Shown: positions 42,039 through 44,730 of the stretch, piece by piece | Layout: the number at the start of each line of letters is the position of its first letter | Numbering within the stretch: position 1 is the first letter of the stretch | DNA from: Phanerodontia chrysosporium | Lineage: Eukaryota > Basidiomycota > Agaricomycetes > Polyporales > Phanerochaetaceae | Direction of reading: 5' to 3' | Assembly (NCBI GenBank): GCA_001910725.1 | Contig: MJGA01000082.1 | Span: 1 to 44,730, forward strand | Length of the DNA stretch: 44,730 nucleotides | Program-made: the position numbers and the translations under genes | Notes under the pieces: generated by a model | Database searches by the model: none | What the model saw: only the letters and a program-made list of their open reading frames with translations | Told to the model about the DNA's origin: nothing

Positions 42039-44377
42039 CCACTTCTTCGTATCTCCGACTCTGAAATCCAGGCAACGCAGACCGCTGAGGGTGCAGTCCT
42101 TTAAGGCTGAAGCTGACTGCCATCCGACCTCCGACCTCCACTCTTCTCTGACTCATTCTCCGCTCTGTCTCTATTCTCTGGCCCATCTCCGACATGAACT
42201 TGACATATTACAAACTTTGAAGTAAATCTTTCTCGATTTTTTATAGCCTTTTTATACTGTGCTTCAGAATTTTGCCCTTGTGTATAGTATGACTATAGAC
42301 CTTGGGCTACCTATTGGTATCTATGAAAATATGCTACGCTTGAACTCACTGTTCACCAGTGTGCTCAATGTTGAGTTGCTTACATCAGACTTTACATAGG
42401 CTCAATCTCAAATCTAGCCACAATAGCATGTATAGTATATCAATGGGCAAAGTTTGATAAGGGGATTCAGAATATGTATATATATTGAGGGTTATTAGGT
42501 GTATGAGGTGAATGGCAAGGGATCAAAGTAGCAGATGTACCTATATTAAGCACTAACTTAGGTGAACTGCGTGATCATCTTGCTTTAGGTGTTCTAGGCC
42601 AAATACACAATATATATATTATATATACATCCATCTGCAGTTCATAAAGAATGTATAGAGCTGTACATATAATGTAAAGCTACTATTATCTGTAAATATA
42701 ATTATTTATGGTATTTTTCTGCCAATTAGCCTGTTTAACTATATGGAGGGTATATTTGACCTGAGGAATACTTGATATACAGCACACATACCGCATGAGT
42801 ATACATGAATATATTGAGCAATTGCCATGCATTGTAAAAACCCACAAATATAACATTGACTTATCAAAGGATATTCACTGTAGACCTTACCTGATAATAT
42901 AACATGTATGTATATATATGTCTGCAGCCACATATGGTAAAGTCCACTGAAATATATGTAGCAATATATCATGTGGAACGATGAAGGTATAGATATATTA
43001 CCTTTAAAAGCAGATCATGGTGAAGATTGCCATAGGGAAGGGCCATCAGTTTATAGGGGTTAATGGCGAGTGCATGACACTATATGTATATGATGACGAT
43101 TATATGCGCATTTGCCGTCGATTTCTAGGACTATATACCACACCCAAAGAGCTCACAGTGATAGCTCTACTTTGAGCCAGGATACCTGCTAAGTCATGAT
43201 TGTGTGTGCTAGCCTTGGCCTTCGGCCGACAGACATGTGGACTGCCCACCTGGCTTTCCACCACATGGACGAAGTGCGTTGTGGGTCCAAAGGGTCCCAT
43301 TCCTGAAAATAGAGGAAAATAACGAAATATATTTATTTTCAGGCCTAACTTAATGTCCCTTCATGGTACAGAGCCTGCACAGGGCTCAAACATGCACATA
43401 TATACTATGTAGAGCATGTGTATATACTGGCTGCATGTTGTGCGACTTGGATGAGCTTCCAGGATGGGGAAAAGCGAAAATGGAGGAGGTGATGAAGATT
43501 GAGCTGAAAATAATGTTTCGGCCGAAAAACCACCTAAGCGCTGGTGTGTAAAATCGTTTCACATACGCAAAAACACTTAGGACACCACCAATGTGTCTTT
43601 ACATACGTGAAACGATTTGACTAAGCACTGCCATTGGTTGGGTCTTTTCTGGAGTATCTGCCCTTAGTACACTTAGAGGCGAGCTATAAATCCCGATAAA
43701 ATGCGCACATAATCCGCAGCCATGAGTTCCATTGTGATACAGTTTGATCGCACCTGCCCAGAAAGGCAACATGGTGTGATGGCTCGATTTCTACTTTAAA
43801 ATCGAAATAAATTAAGTAGCATCCTCAACTCTACCAGTGGCTTCTGGATATTGTAAATATATGGAAAAGAATGTCTGATATAGTGCCAAACTTTGTATAA
43901 GCTGTAAAGCAAACTTTTATGGCAGGAAAGACTCTATAATGCTCAATATCTTGTGAAATTGTATATTTATTCTATTCCTTGTATATATAGGCCTAAAGCT
44001 GTATATACAGAGTATAACTGGCATTTGCATAGTATGTATATATGGCTGCTGTACTATAGCACTGACTGTAGCAATTTCGGCAGAATAGAGACTGTGAATA
44101 AAGCTTAATCTATTTATTTCGCAGTTTTCAATAAATATATTTATATAGCCTCACCAAGGGGGCCCTTTCAAAATATAATTGTTTCTGATAGCAGCCATCC
44201 ATGTATATGCACTGTATTATATCTGACAATATACATAGTCTTGCAAGGGTGAGCTAGCTATATCTTCCATCAGAGAAGCTTTTAATAGATAATTATATTA
44301 CTATACATTATATCATATTTCATAAGGTGTTAGAGTGCAGTGAATGTATGGACATGCAATAAACTATAGATGCTTAT
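42039..44377. other. AT-rich region without recognisable genes
   Basis: About 2.3 kb dominated by TATATA-rich stretches. The short frames on both strands look random in composition. Apart from the hairpin at 43551-43618 I see no gene, RNA gene or mobile-element end in it. Confidence 0.6.
43551..43618. repeat. Imperfect inverted repeat with 12-bp stem
   Basis: AAATCGTTTCAC (43551-43562) is the exact reverse complement of GTGAAACGATTT (43607-43618). The 44-bp loop carries further partial symmetry (CATACG on both sides). It could be the core of a small inverted-repeat element; no target-site duplication was found. Confidence 0.5.
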
Positions 44378-44660
44378 TGTAGGAGGTGAAGTCGACTACA
44401 GGAGTGCTCTGAATCACACTGGTGGTAGTGGATGAGCAACTGAAGAGCTCAGGGCACTACCCCCAGATATTATATACTATCCTACAGAGGGTTCAAAGCG
44501 AACTAAGAATAAAGAAAGGAAAGCAAAAGGACAAAGGAAGAGAGTACAAAGGACTTCTTTGTCAGTGGCTCATGAGAGTCACTGCACCTGGTCAATCCAC
44601 TGGGCCACTGAGAGCCACTGAGTGCAGAGGGTGATTGCATCACAAGAGACACAACTAACC
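44378..44660 (-). repeat. Antisense solo LTR of the Copia family
   Basis: Read on the minus strand it runs from GGTTAGTTGTGTC to CTCCTACA and matches 30936-31276 along its length. It lacks the 55-bp internal duplication, which accounts for most of its shorter size (283 bp). No clear 5-bp duplication flanks it. Confidence 0.88.
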
Positions 44661-44730
44661 ATAGACACATTTTTGGGTGAATTCACAAGATCTACATAAC
44701 TGTCAGAGTGCTTTATGACTCTACACTGAA

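Noticed and set aside
42600..44370. Short frames and TATA-rich stretches as small genes or promoters
   Set aside because: AT-rich composition yields such frames and TATA strings by chance. No coding bias or splice structure is evident.

Overview
This window looks like a repeat-rich stretch of a filamentous fungal genome, most likely an agaricomycete basidiomycete. The reasons are MarY1/chromovirus-type Ty3 elements, Copia elements, short 48-60 nt introns with CTAAC/CTGAC-like branch points, and multi-exon hypothetical genes. I see no convincing intact housekeeping gene. Almost everything is retrotransposon, LTR, or decayed or duplicated gene sequence.

Layout. (1) 1-7930: a plus-strand Ty3 chromovirus (element 1), with an extra ORF before Gag, a frameshifted Pol ending in a chromodomain, and an antisense solo LTR nested in Gag (2496-3188, TSD CCAGT). 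Its two LTRs belong to different subfamilies (A and B). (2) 7931-9518: remnant of an unrecognised coiled-coil gene. (3) 9519-17740: a minus-strand Ty3 chromovirus (element 2). Its Gag and Pol frames are uninterrupted by indels but carry about eight stop codons, and its Pol ends in a dUTPase domain after the chromodomain. A strong splice donor sits inside its LTR, and a TACTAAC branch point with an acceptor lies just before gag. (4) 17741-18884: a subfamily A LTR fragment, 35 bp of leader, and a subfamily B LTR. (5) 18885-22448: a decayed multi-exon gene with a cysteine cluster. (6) 22449-38301: a 7-kb inverted duplication (arms 22449-29458 and 31284-38301) around a 1.8-kb spacer. Each arm carries a small five-exon gene (A), a four-exon gene (B), the start of a large multi-exon gene (C), a truncated gene (D) and a 5'-truncated Copia element. 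Only the left Copia reaches its 3' end and LTR, in the spacer. Only the right copy of C continues past its arm, and there it resembles a fungal tyrosine recombinase. (7) 38302-41349: the rest of C, a degenerate LTR, and an unrecognised gene remnant. (8) 41350-42038: a solo LTR with TSD CCACT. (9) 42039-44730: AT-rich sequence without recognisable genes, ending in an antisense solo Copia LTR.

How the parts work together. The LTR elements supply the usual capsid, protease, RT/RNase H and integrase functions, with chromodomains that would steer integration to marked chromatin. None looks autonomous now. The most unusual signals are 5'-leader splicing architecture in both Ty3 families, the dUTPase-bearing Pol, and a tyrosine-recombinase-like gene with small divergent and convergent neighbours caught in a mosaic palindrome. 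All gene names and families are recognised by eye from motifs. No database search was possible.
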